From contig NZ_BAUW01000040.1 in assembly GCF_000517385.1 (NCBI RefSeq), forward strand, positions 1 to 36,771: a DNA stretch of 36,771 bases, written 5' to 3'. The notes below the pieces were generated by a model. The model saw only the letters and a program-made list of their open reading frames with translations. It ran no database searches and had not been told where the DNA came from. This stretch comes from Mesobacillus boroniphilus JCM 21738 (GTDB taxonomy: Bacteria; Bacillota; Bacilli; Bacillales; Cytobacillaceae). The translations under genes were made by a program, and so were the position numbers. Shown here one piece after another: positions 17,086-25,476 of the stretch (the first letter of the stretch is position 1; every line of letters begins with the position of its first letter).

Positions 17086-18353
17086 TTATACCAGTAAATT
17101 AAACAACTGATTGTCCTTATTCAATTCCATGAAGGCGAAACCCTTATTCTCCATGCTTGCGATCAGCCTCTGGTAATCATGCTTACTCTTTAATTCAATT
17201 CCGACAAGTGCCGGCCCGCTTTCTTTATTATTTTTCTTTGTGTACTCAAACCTGGTGATATCATCCCCAGGCCCAAGTACATCATCAAGGAATTCACGCA
17301 ACGCACCAGCACGCTGTGGAAAATTAACAATAAAGTAATGCAGCAAACCTTCATGAAGCAGCGACCTTTCCTTAATCTCCTGCATCCTGCTTATATCATT
17401 GTTGCCGCCGCTTATGACACATACAACTGACTTTCCTTTTATCTCATCACGAAGAAGGTCCAGGGCAGCAATCGGCAAAGCTCCTGCCGGCTCAGTTACA
17501 ATTGCATGCTCATTATATAGCTCCAGTATGGATGAACACACTTTCCCTTCTGGAACTGCAACTATCTATCGACATTTTCCTTGCAAATTTCATATGTCTT
17601 GCTGCCAACACATTTAACAGCTGCTCCATCTACGAATGTATCGATTTCTTTTAGGGGAATAACACTATTTTGCTCAAATGCTGCGTTCATGGATGCTGCA
17701 CCACAAGGCTCAACTCCAATAAGTCTAGTGGTTGGTGATACGCTTTTTATATATGTACTAACTCCTGCCATCAAACCCCCGCCGCCTATACTGGCGATTA
17801 AAAAATCAACAGAGTCCTGACAATCATTCAAAACCTCCACAGCAACGGTTCCCTGACCGGCAATCACTTTTTCATCATCGAAAGGATGGATGAATTCCCT
17901 TCCTTCTTTTTCAGCACATTGCTGCGCCTCCCGATAAGAATCATCGAATGTATCCCCGACCAGGATAATCTCAACGAACTCTCTCCCAAACATTTCGACC
18001 TGGCTGATTTTTTGGCCAGGTGTTGTCGCTGGCATAAAAATCTTCCCGTACACACCGAGCTGTCGGCATGCGTATGCTACACCTTGAGCATGATTCCCAG
18101 CACTGGCACACACCACACCATGATCAAGCCCCATTTCCCACAATAACTTCATTGAATAATAAGCGCCCCTTAACTTGAAAGAGCGTACATGTTGCAAGTC
18201 CTCACGTTTCAAATAAATATCAGCTTCATATTTTTCTGATAAACGCTGGTTCAGTTGCAATGGTGTATGGGCAACAACCTCTTTTAGATGCCGATAGGCA
18301 ATGAGAATATCCTCAACACTTACCCATTTTTTCTTCATTGTTTCTTGTTCCAT
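17086..18353 (-). CDS. ilvA: Threonine dehydratase IlvA (frame break)
   Basis: PLP-dependent threonine deaminase, first step of isoleucine synthesis. The PLP lysine is in RSFKLRGAYYSM, the substrate loop is SAGNHAQGVA, and the phosphate-binding Gly loop is ASIGGGGLMAG. The C-terminal regulatory ACT-like domain (LLHYFIVNFPQRAGALREFLDDVLGPGDDIT) carries isoleucine feedback in the family. The frame stops at 17562 because one base is missing near 17564; restoring it gives VDRIVAVPEGKVCSSILELYNEHA without other change. ATG 18353 with GAGGGTGA upstream is preferred to the longer frame at 18374. Joined length is about 422 residues, as in B. subtilis. Confidence 0.93.
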
Positions 18354-18514
18354 ACTGTCACCCTCACTTTGCAAAATATTAATTTTTCCATTATAACATG
18401 AAATATCACAATATCAGTTAAATTTTTAAATATTTAATTTTAGGCTTTCAAGTTGAATATAATGGTAGTAAAATAACATATAATAACGGAAATTACGCTG
18501 GAGGGAAATGAGAA

Positions 18515-18736
18515 ATGGAATTTTCATTAAACAGTTATGACGGGGCATTGCCGGTGGAGGTTACACTTGATGAGGACAACGGCCGCTACATGATTCGCAA
18601 AAGTGATACAAGCGGAGAGTATTTCAATAGTCCCTTGGAAATGGTGAAATGGATCCGAGACAACTTCAAGCCTGAGGATTTTTGCATTCCTGCAGAATTC
18701 ACCCAAATGATGAATAGCCTTGCACAATTCGAATAA
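18515..18736 (+). CDS. Small acidic hypothetical protein
   Basis: 73 residues, MEFSLNSYDGALPVEV followed by a segment that looks like a beta-strand pair (VTLDEDNGRYMIRK) and a short helix (LEMVKWIRDNF). GGAGGG sits 9 bases before ATG 18515 and a terminator follows, so it is a real monocistronic gene. I do not recognise the family and no membrane segment or motif is seen. It lies divergent from ilvA, with the promoter region for both in 18375-18510. Confidence 0.75.
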   Translation: MEFSLNSYDGALPVEVTLDEDNGRYMIRKSDTSGEYFNSPLEMVKWIRDNFKPEDFCIPAEFTQMMNSLAQFE

Positions 18737-18773
18737 CTCCATAACATCATCCAGCCAGATTTTCTAAAAAACG

Positions 18774-18807
18774 AACAGCCCCTGCGATCATGCATGGGCT
18801 GTTGTCA
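18774..18807 (+). terminator. Terminator of the 73-residue protein gene
   Basis: AACAGCCC pairs with GGGCTGTT around a 14-base loop, followed by GTCATTT. Confidence 0.65.
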
Positions 18808-18819
18808 TTTACAGAAATA

Positions 18820-18984
18820 TTATAAGGCAATCCTTTTAGCATTCCGAGACTGGATGATCACGTCTCTAATTTCTTCGGCAAGTGAAGTTAAATCTTATCC
18901 TTATATTGCCTGCTGTGTACCGGAGGACTTATAATGACTTTTATTTTTGCAGGTTTGACAAGACGGCCGTTTTTTTCAATTTTA
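18820..18984 (-). pseudogene. C-terminal remnant of a PlsC-like acyltransferase (ypkP)
   Basis: Downstream of dfrA the minus strand reads KNGRLVKPAKIKVIISPPV and, after one missing base near 18888-18892, LTSLAEEIRDVIIQSRNAK and RIAL with a stop at 18820. This matches the end of 1-acylglycerol-3-phosphate acyltransferases (the pocket-lining 'KP.K..V.IG.P' strand and last helix). B. subtilis has the PlsC-like ypkP in this position after dfrA. The catalytic HxxxxD half is absent; the segment begins right after the dfrA terminator. So a deletion removed about three quarters of the gene. Confidence 0.55.
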
Positions 18985-18994
18985 TAAGAAAGTG

Positions 18995-19020
18995 AAAAAA
19001 GCAGCCCATTTTTAGACTGC
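18995..19020 (-). terminator. Terminator of dfrA
   Basis: On the minus strand GCAGTC and GGCTGC (one wobble) form a stem, followed by six T. Confidence 0.7.
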
Positions 19021-19026
19021 TCGGCA

Positions 19027-19513
19027 TTACTTCCGCTTATAAATCAAAAACTCATAATCATAGGGATTTTTTTCATCCGTGAGTCCGATTTCCCTTGACT
19101 CAAGCTCCCATTTATCAATGTCGAACACTGGGAAAAACGTATCTCCTTCAAACTGATGATGGATCATCGTAAGATACAGCTTGTCTGCATGATGAAGGAC
19201 TTCTTTGAATATTTCCGCACCGCCGATGACGAAAATTTCTTCAGATTTGTTCTCAATGGCATAGGCTAACATTTCCTCAATTGAATGGATCACAGTACAG
19301 CCTCTGGACCGTAATTTTCATCACGAGTAATAACGATATTTTCTCTGCCTGGGAGAGGCTTTCCGATTGATTCATATGTTTTCCTTCCCATGCAATCGGA
19401 TGTCCCATCGTCACACGCTTAAAGAACTTCAGGTCCTCCGGAAGTCTCCACGGGAGCTGGTTATGGTATCCGATGACTCGGTTTTCATCCATTGCCCAAA
19501 TTAGTGATATCAT
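19027..19513 (-). CDS. dfrA: Dihydrofolate reductase (two frame breaks)
   Basis: NADPH-dependent reduction of dihydrofolate, the target of trimethoprim. The N-terminus [32 protein letters not shown] holds the active-site acid (PEDL), and the C-terminal half has [14 protein letters not shown]. Two missing bases, near 19389-19394 and 19298-19303, break the middle. Reading across them gives [20 protein letters not shown] and [11 protein letters not shown], exactly the expected family sequence. The start ATG overlaps the thyA stop by four bases. An intact gene is therefore expected in the organism. Joined length is about 162 residues. Confidence 0.93.
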
Positions 19514-20303
19514 ACACTGACAACCCCTTTTATATGAGGATGCGCTTCATAATTGACCAGCTCGAAGTCTTCATATTTAAAATCAAATATTGATTTGACC
19601 TCAGGGTTGATTTTTATTTGCGGCAATGGCTTAGGATCCCGGGTAAGCTGCAGTTTAACCTGCTCCACGTGGTTCGAGTAAATATGGGTATCTCCGAAAG
19701 TATGAACGAACTCACCTGGCTCAAGATCACATACATGAGCGACCATCAAGGTCAGCAGAGCATAGGAAGCGATGTTGAATGGCACGCCCAGGAAGACATC
19801 AGCGGATCTCTGGTACAGCTGGCAGGAAAGCTTGCCATCAGCTACATAAAACTGAAACATACAATGACATGGAGCAAGGCCATTTTATCGATTTCAGCAA
19901 CGTTCCAGGCATTGACAATCATCCTTCTCGAATCAGGATTAGTTTTAATTGTCTGAATCAATTCTGAAATCTGGTCTACCGTTTCTCCATTTGCACCTGT
20001 CCATGATCGCCATTGGCTGCCATAGACCGGGCCTAGTTCTCCTTTTTCATCTGCCCATTCATTCCAGATGCGCACCCCATTTTCCTGCAGGTACTTCACG
20101 TTCGTATCTCCATTCAGGAACCAAAGAAGTTCATGGATGATTGATCTTAAATGAAGCTTTTTTGTTGTTAGCAGCGGAAATCCATCCTGTAGGTTGAAGC
20201 GCATTTGATAGCCGAAAGTACTGATGGTGCCAGTACCCGTCCGATCCTCTTTTTTCACACCAGTATTCAAGACATGCTCGCAAAGTTCTAGATATTGTTT
20301 CAT
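19510..20303 (-). CDS. thyA: Thymidylate synthase ThyA (frame break)
   Basis: Methylates dUMP to dTMP using methylene-tetrahydrofolate, producing the dihydrofolate that DfrA recycles. It is the short ~264-residue form. Landmarks: [57 protein letters not shown] (the arginine pair binding phosphate), then [23 protein letters not shown] and GDTHIYSNH. The catalytic cysteine lies exactly at the frame break near 19873-19882; one extra base gives [14 protein letters not shown]. Coupled to dfrA (ATGA overlap), as in B. subtilis thyB-dfrA. ATG 20303 follows a weak AGGGCAGGG site. Confidence 0.95.
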
Positions 20304-20450
20304 GAATTTCCCTGCCCTTCAAAACGTTCGATTTCTTTTTCTTATTTTAGCAAATAAATCAACAATGGTGGAAAGATATATCCTTATTTTGAATTCTCTT
20401 ATTACTTTGCTACGGGATTCCATATTTCCTGCATGAATGCACCAGAATGG

Positions 20451-20474
20451 CAAAAAAGGCCTACTTAAGGCCTT
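20451..20474 (-). terminator. Terminator of the metalloprotease gene
   Basis: On the minus strand AAGGCC and GGCCTT pair, followed by T6; it includes the stop codon. Confidence 0.75.
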
Positions 20475-21161
20475 CGATATATTGATAGGTTTGCGGTGCA
20501 GCTTCCTTAAGCAATTTTGCTGGGAGTCCGCCAATATAGAACATCGCAAAGCTTTCTGCAAAGTATTCCTCAGGATAATCAAGGAAATAGGCACGGCCAG
20601 GAAAGAGCAGCCGGCTTTCATGCTTCCAGATTTTCAAAAATCTTTCTTCATGCCTGATTCCATCATAAACGTGGCGGTCAAGAGAATGTGCGAGTTCATG
20701 CAACTCGAGGTTTACAGATCCATGGCCCTTCCCTTTCTCACTGCTGCCAATTTTCACAAGGACGGTCCTTGAACCCCCGATCCCTGGGACCTGATCCCAG
20801 GTCTTTTTAGATGTATAACCTCGCGGAACAATCCCCTTCAGGTGGCTTGCACTTGGATTATCCGTCAAACTCCCTTCAAATAACTTCACTTTAATATTGC
20901 TGTCTACCGCTTTAATAATCATGCTTTCAGGAAGGAGCATAAGCCTGTTAATAATCTGCGCTGCTTCACTTTGATCAAAGTCATTTTCTGGCAGAACAAT
21001 CAACTTACCGGCAAGACGGACGTTTTCCGGCTTCAGGGATTCATATAGCAGGGATTGTTTAGGATACTCATATAGAAAAATGCCGTCCATATTGCATTGG
21101 AACTGCCTAGAAGTGTGAAGGAAAGTACGATAACAAGGAATATTTGAAAAACCCTTCGCAT
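20461..21161 (-). CDS. Secreted lethal-factor-like zinc metallopeptidase (frame break)
   Basis: A small exported metalloprotease of about 233 residues. The signal peptide starts at ATG 21161 (MRRVFQIFLVIVLSFTLLG), preceded by GGGGA. One missing base near 21088-21096 separates it from the domain. The zinc site is HELAHSLDRH (HExxH), with the third ligand likely a Glu in EEYFAESFAMFY, 35-40 residues later. This layout fits the anthrax lethal-factor related peptidases (ATLF type). It has only the catalytic domain and no protective-antigen binding part. The target is unknown. It is convergent with nothing and sits as a single gene between thyA and repeat copy C. Confidence 0.75.
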
Positions 21162-21333
21162 TTATTATCCCCTTTCCTGAAGTGTATTTCCGAAGATGCC
21201 TTTAGGGTTGATGGAATGTAATTTTCGAGGGGAATTGTCTATATTATTCTATTAAATTATAACATATGATCGCTTGCCTGCTGGCTGAGAAATTCAGGAA
21301 GGTGGAAAAGAATTCCCCTGCATTTCTGCGCTG

Positions 21334-21453
21334 AACAAAAAGCGCAAGCTCCTCGTTCAGCCCCGACAAGCGCTGGAGGGCCGACCAGTGAAGTCGTTCT
21401 CAGCTCCAGCGCCTAGCCCCTCGAGTCGCTTCGGTCCGCCCAATGAAGTCAAA
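21334..21453. repeat. Dispersed hairpin repeat, copy C (internally inverted)
   Basis: The left half matches copies A and B (AACAAAAAGCGCAAGC...GTGAAGTCGTTCT). The right half, from about 21401, is the reverse complement of the normal right half: CAGCTCCAGCGCCTAGCCCC then GACTTCATTGGGCGGACC reversed. It abuts the telA remnant and truncates its C-terminus. Confidence 0.8.
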
Positions 21454-21845
21454 TGAAGGCATTCTTCAATCGTCTCAATCTTGATGCCTGTGGTACCTGA
21501 TAGTCGGGCTATATCAACACTTTGTCCAGCAATGTTCTTGGCATTCCTGATCATCACTTCATTCGTGCGCCGGTCGAGCTCTTTCATTGATTCAGCCACC
21601 ATATTTTTCCTTTTTACAGTTCTTTACCTATAACACAACCGAGTTAATTTTGCCGATCAGCTTGGCGTTTCCTCGCTGAAGCAACTTTATTTGAGGTGCA
21701 GTCTGCAGTGCAACCACTTTCGCCATTCCAAGGTCATAGATTCTTTGTTCAAGAAGCTCAATCGCATTGCGAAGTGAATCTAGTTTCATTGAAGACATTT
21801 GATCACCATTCAAAACGTCTTGTTCAAGTTGCGGAAGATTAGCCC
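21454..21845 (-). pseudogene. Remnant of a TelA-type toxic anion resistance gene
   Basis: The minus strand shows the C-terminal part of a TelA/YceH-like protein. One segment is MKLDSLRNAIELLEQRIYDL, with MAKVVALQTAPQIKLLQRGN after it, ending at KLIGKINS. After a gap of about 10-15 residues with shifts it resumes as MVAESMKELDRRTNEVMIRN and then IARLSGTTGIKIETIEE. The N-terminal half is absent, a short internal piece is lost, and repeat copy C cuts off the last part. TelA family proteins accompany TerC-type proteins in tellurite/envelope-stress clusters. The intact terC-family gene 1.1 kb away supports an ancestral association. Confidence 0.7.
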
Positions 21846-22059
21846 TTTTGAATGAACATATTCATACAATTGGTTATAATACTCAACTTCATCATGCGGA
21901 ATCCCGATAAATCTGGCATTGACTTGGCCGATATGTATGAAAACACCATCTTTTTTTGTAAAATGGGCGCTCACTTGCCGGAGTCATGATCAGCTCCAAC
22001 CAGTTGTCATATGTAACAGGCAATTGTTGTATTATTAATTGGTTCGTTGGTGAATACAT
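21810..22059 (-). CDS. Hypothetical protein, ~82 residues (frame break)
   Basis: ATG 22059 begins MYSPTNQLIIQQLPVTYDNW. The frame changes in the seven-base T run (plus strand) 21951-21957; removing one base gives FYKKDGVFIHIGQVNARF and then GIPHDEVEYYNQLYEYVHSK, ending at TGA 21810. I do not recognise the family. The pattern GVFIHIGQVNARFIGI looks like a folded beta-rich domain. Its last residues overlap, in another frame, the start of the telA remnant, so its natural C-terminus may have been replaced by a deletion. The ribosome site is weak. Confidence 0.45.
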
Positions 22060-22276
22060 AGAATCACTACCCGCTTAAGACGATTATCTAAAATAATGAT
22101 TTAAATTGTCTGATAATACTCATTATCATAACATAAATAATGAAACACCTTTTTGGCTTGTAATAGCAGTACGGAATACATTATCAAAAGTTTCAAGAAG
22201 TTCATAAATCCTGAATTTCACCTTTAATCCTGTCCATGCATATAGATGAATACTTAAAACTGGAAGGTGAATTCAC

Positions 22277-22537
22277 ATGCGATTTATTTTTAAAAGAGAG
22301 CCTATTGAGGATTTGCGATTGGAATTACGGAAGGTCATCCAGGCTATGTGTTCGGGTCATCTTGTTTTAGTGGATCTATTATTCTATTCACTTATTTTCA
22401 CCATCTTAATCATTCCGGCAGCCTCCCCTTTACTCCACTTCACAGCCACCTTTTTACTCATATATGCATCATTTGCTTGCTTATTCTTGTTTGTAAAAAG
22501 GGCGGTAAGAGAAATCACCGAATATCAGGAGGAGTAG
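22277..22537 (+). CDS. Small membrane protein, unknown
   Basis: 86 residues with two hydrophobic helices (LVLVDLLFYSLIFTILIIPAA and LLHFTATFLLIYASFACLFLFV) between charged ends; the N-terminus is FKREPIEDLRLELRKVI. GGAAGGTG lies 7 bases before ATG 22277. I do not recognise a family. It is convergent with the terC-family gene, with a terminator between them. Confidence 0.7.
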   Translation: MRFIFKREPIEDLRLELRKVIQAMCSGHLVLVDLLFYSLIFTILIIPAASPLLHFTATFLLIYASFACLFLFVKRAVREITEYQEE

Positions 22538-22561
22538 GATTTATGTGCGAGTTAGGAAAAT

Positions 22562-22590
22562 AAAAAAAGGAACAGACCTGTATCTGTTCC
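22562..22590 (-). terminator. Terminator of the terC-family gene
   Basis: On the minus strand GGAACAGA and TCTGTTCC pair, followed by seven T. Confidence 0.88.
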
Positions 22591-22599
22591 TGGGTTCCA

Positions 22600-23388
22600 T
22601 TATTGCACATTCTTTTGCTGCTCACTTGCTTCAGCTTTTTTCTTGTTCAAATAGTGGACGACAAATGTTGCCGTAAAAGTAATCAGCAACAGAATAAAGA
22701 AATGGGCATGTTCTATATGGATGCCAAAGACACCAGCAAACATTTTTGCAGATATGATAAAAATCAGGATGTAGGCAGTCGTCTCAAGTTCAGGGATCTT
22801 TTCAATCAATCTAAGAAATACCCCTGCAACTCCTCGCATCATCAAGACACCGAACATACCGCCAAGAAGCAGGACCCACACTTCTTCGCTGACACCCAAA
22901 GCCGCAAGGACACTGTCCACAGAGAATGCGATATCCATTAATTCCACTGCAGCAACCGTACCCCAAAATGTACCAAACAACCGGATCAGCAGGCCGCTCT
23001 GATTGATTCCTGCGACTTCCCCGCTATCCTGACTTTCACCTTTTTTCTTTTCGATAAAGTATTTAATTGCCAGCCAGGCCAGATAACCAGCGCCAAGAAC
23101 CTTCACCCACCAGAACTCGATTAAATAAACACCTATACCAATTGCGATGAACCTGAAGGCGTATGCGCCAAGCAATCCATAGAACAACGCTCTTTTCCTC
23201 TGTTTTTCGGGCAAGTGTTTTACCATCACTGCCAGCACTAAAGCGTTGTCAGCAGATAAAAGCCCTTCAAGGATAACGAGTGTCCCGATTAATCCCCAGC
23301 TGACAGGATCAGTTAAAACCTCAACCCACATATCCCAATTGAAAAACTGGACATAAGTATCAACAAACCCTTGTAGTATGTCTGCCAT
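22600..23388 (-). CDS. TerC-family integral membrane protein
   Basis: A TerC protein of about 262 residues with at least seven hydrophobic helices. The two signature acidic membrane motifs are LEGLLSADNALVLAVM and VELMDIAFSVDSVLAAL. Bacillus members (YceF/YkoY) are linked to manganese export that metalates secreted enzymes. ATG 23388 is chosen because GGGAGGG precedes it; the frame is open to 23406. No yybP-ykoY manganese riboswitch was recognised in the short 160-bp upstream region. The frame is intact, unlike the telA remnant nearby. Confidence 0.92.
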   Translation of the reverse strand: MADILQGFVDTYVQFFNWDMWVEVLTDPVSWGLIGTLVILEGLLSADNALVLAVMVKHLPEKQRKRALFYGLLGAYAFRFIAIGIGVYLIEFWWVKVLGAGYLAWLAIKYFIEKKKGESQDSGEVAGINQSGLLIRLFGTFWGTVAAVELMDIAFSVDSVLAALGVSEEVWVLLLGGMFGVLMMRGVAGVFLRLIEKIPELETTAYILIFIISAKMFAGVFGIHIEHAHFFILLLITFTATFVVHYLNKKKAEASEQQKNVQ

Positions 23389-23432
23389 TCTAGATGACCC
23401 TCCCATTTTTTTTGGTTCTTAGGAATTGTATA

Positions 23433-23454
23433 GAAAAACCCAGCATTAGCCGGG
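23433..23454 (-). terminator. Terminator of ypjP
   Basis: On the minus strand CCCGGC, TAAT, GCTGGG, then TTTTTC. It lies between ypjP and the terC-family gene. Confidence 0.65.
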
Positions 23455-23566
23455 CCTCTATAAAAACTTATTTCATTTTACTCAATTTAAGTCCTAAATC
23501 AGCCAAAATAAATGGGATTTTTGCTTGCTTTATTGTTCAACACAGCAGTTTCTCTGAAGGTAATCC

Positions 23567-24148
23567 TCAACTTTTCCATTTAGGCGGAGTATTTTTCGCC
23601 CAGAATATTTTCCCTAGCTCATAATGGGTCTGGAAGTTATCCTGATAAGTGTGGTAATGGAAATTAAACCAGAAACCATCCTTCGGCGGCTGGTCCCTCC
23701 TGACGTGAAACCGGATAATATCCTTCCCATTATCCCCGATTATATGGAATATTTTTTCAGACTCACCACCACCAGGTACTTCCGTGATACGGAGAGATGT
23801 CAGCTTTTCTCCGGGAAACTGGAAAGCTACCTTTTCGATTGCCTTTTCTATGTTCGGCAAAATAGTTTGCCTGAATTCATCTTCAATCACAGGTCCAATT
23901 TTCGCACCGAATTTCTGAAAAGATTGTTGTTCGGCTTCCATCATTGTCCTATGTATGAACATCTCCCTCTCCAATTCCTCATCTAAAGGGACATCGAGCG
24001 AATCAGCGAAACTTGTTTCAGCGGCGGTCGATTTTTCAGATCTTTCTGTTGTAGTTGTCAGAAACCCATTCACCTGGGCAGGAGACACCATCCCAAATGT
24101 AACCATGGAGATTATGACAACAAGCGATTTGCGCAGCCATGCGGGCAT
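23567..24148 (-). CDS. ypjP: YpjP-like exported protein
   Basis: About 193 residues. An N-terminal signal-type segment (RKSLVVIISMVTFGMVSPAQ) is followed by a charged region. The conserved-looking C-terminal half has RFHVRRDQPPKDGFWFNFHYHTYQDNFQTHYELGKIFW. This fits the YpjP family of Bacillaceae, whose function is not known; the gene lies near thyA in B. subtilis as well. ATG 24148 with AAGGATG upstream is favoured over GTG 24157. The aromatic- and His-rich C-terminus (FHYH) is the most distinctive part. Confidence 0.8.
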   Translation of the reverse strand: MPAWLRKSLVVIISMVTFGMVSPAQVNGFLTTTTERSEKSTAAETSFADSLDVPLDEELEREMFIHRTMMEAEQQSFQKFGAKIGPVIEDEFRQTILPNIEKAIEKVAFQFPGEKLTSLRITEVPGGGESEKIFHIIGDNGKDIIRFHVRRDQPPKDGFWFNFHYHTYQDNFQTHYELGKIFWAKNTPPKWKS

Positions 24149-24381
24149 GTTGATCACATCCTTATGTAAATAGGAATAATTATCTGTGAAAATATCAATC
24201 TGTCTAAGTTAAATATATACGTGTGTAGTAACAACCTAAATTGGTCATAATAAATAAATATGCTTAGGATTATTATAACTTGTTTATACGTGAAATTGGG
24301 CAAAGGGTTTCAGATTTTTCAAAAATGGTAATAAGGAAATATTAGAGGCTTTAATTAAAGTTAAAAAGGGAGGTCATAAGT

Positions 24382-24453
24382 ATGGAGTGGGTCGCTGTTG
24401 CAGTCAGCCTAATTACGCTTGCTTATTTTGTCTATTTGGCAATTGCGGATTAA
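24382..24453 (+). CDS. 23-residue membrane peptide
   Basis: ATG 24382 to TAA 24453, encoding MEWVAVAVSLITLAYFVYLA plus IAD. It is a single hydrophobic helix with short polar ends. A very strong ribosome site (GGGAGG, 7 bases upstream) makes translation likely. It is isolated, in the gap between ypjP and ypiP. An A9 run and an inverted repeat (ACGGACA/TGTCCGT, 24472-24502) lie just downstream. I do not recognise it; too short for family assignment. Confidence 0.6.
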   Translation: MEWVAVAVSLITLAYFVYLAIAD

Positions 24454-24540
24454 ATAGGAAAATGAATGAACGGACAGTAATCACTTCTTTATTGTCCGTC
24501 AAAAAAAAATACTTCTGCAGACGATTGTATGGTACATAGA

Positions 24541-24573
24541 AAAAGAATGAGGTCTGGCCTCATTCTTTTTCTA
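24541..24573. terminator. Bidirectional terminator
   Basis: AAAAAGAATGAGG and CCTCATTCTTTTT form a perfect 13-bp stem around 5 bases, with T-tracts in both directions. It serves ypiP on the minus strand and the membrane peptide gene on the plus strand. Confidence 0.92.
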
Positions 24574-25344
24574 TGACTCCAAAATGGAATTTTGCAGTTT
24601 TTCTTCTGTATACTTCGAAACCAAAATCATCAAATCGGCTGCTTCTGAAATGGTCTTTCAAGACTACTCGTTTCCTGGCGACACGGTATGCATGTTCAAT
24701 GAGTTCTTGTGAGAGTCCATCGTATACAGCGAAGTGGGTCAGTCCCCTGATTCCATCTGACTCTAATATCGATTCATCGAACATCGGGTCAAAATATACA
24801 CAATCTACGCTGTTGTCTTCTTTTGCCTCGAGGAACTCCAGTGAATACCCTTGCAGCACTTCTATTTTGTCCATAGCCTTATTAATGGCTTCTATTCCTG
24901 AATCCCATTCCTTGAGTCCAGTTTTGACTAAATATGCAAGCTCTGGTCTTGCTTCTATTCCTGTAACAGAACCCGACTCACCTACAATGAAGCTAGCTAC
25001 GATACTATCTGAACCAAGGCCGAGTGAACAGTCAAGAAAACTCATCCTTCCTGCAGTTTTGCTGCATCTGTGAGAGGATCGCTTTCGCCTTTCATTAATC
25101 TTTTGATTCGGAACATAGCGGAATTCGGGTGAAAAAAGAAAGGTTCTGCAGCTCCCAGCGGAAAAAGCTCAAGCCGGTCTTTGCCAACTACCAGGCAGTC
25201 ATCCTTCACGATTTCCTGGATTGCCGATACTGACCTCTTTTTCCTTGGTACGAAATCCATTTTGAGCTCAAAGGCTATGGCTCTTGCTTCAGCTGTCATA
25301 TTCTCATTTGTCCTGCCTGCTGTTGTCACAAACAAACCTAACAC
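24560..25344 (-). CDS. ypiP: YpiP-like SAM-dependent methyltransferase (frame break)
   Basis: Class I Rossmann methyltransferase of about 260 residues. The N-terminal domain (LFVTTAGRTNENMTAEARAIA, VGKDRLELFPLG, FFFHPNSAMFRIKRLMKGE) precedes SAM motif I (FLDCSLGLGSDSIVASF) and motif IV (DCVYFDPMFD), where DPMF resembles the DPPY class of nucleic-acid methylases. The two halves are in different frames; one missing base near 25044-25048 joins AAKLQEG to MSFLDCSLG. The layout is that of B. subtilis YpiP, adjacent to yphP there too. The substrate is unknown, but a 16S rRNA or other RNA is plausible from the motif (inference). Confidence 0.8.
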
Positions 25345-25367
25345 CCCCAGACACTAATTCGAATACA

Positions 25368-25396
25368 AAGAAAAGGACGTCCGTAGACATCCTTTC
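25368..25396 (-). terminator. Terminator of brxA
   Basis: On the minus strand AAAGGATGTC and GACGTCCTTT pair (near perfect), followed by TCTTTGT. Confidence 0.65.
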
Positions 25397-25476
25397 AAAC
25401 TTTTGCTTCGCAGTGTTTACTCTAATGCTCTTTAAAGCTATTCATTAAATTTCCCTTTGTTAAAACCAATCAGTGC

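Noticed and set aside
19510-20303. Intein or programmed frameshift at the thyA catalytic site
   Set aside because: No inserted sequence or slippery heptamer; one missing base explains it and the same defect recurs across many genes.
20322-20430. Small minus-strand ORF MESRSKVIREFKIRIYLSTI upstream of thyA
   Set aside because: Basic and coherent looking, but the ribosome site is too close to the ATG and nothing else supports it.
23389-23566. yybP-ykoY manganese riboswitch before the terC-family gene
   Set aside because: Expected conserved purine-rich loops are missing and the only hairpin is the ypjP terminator.
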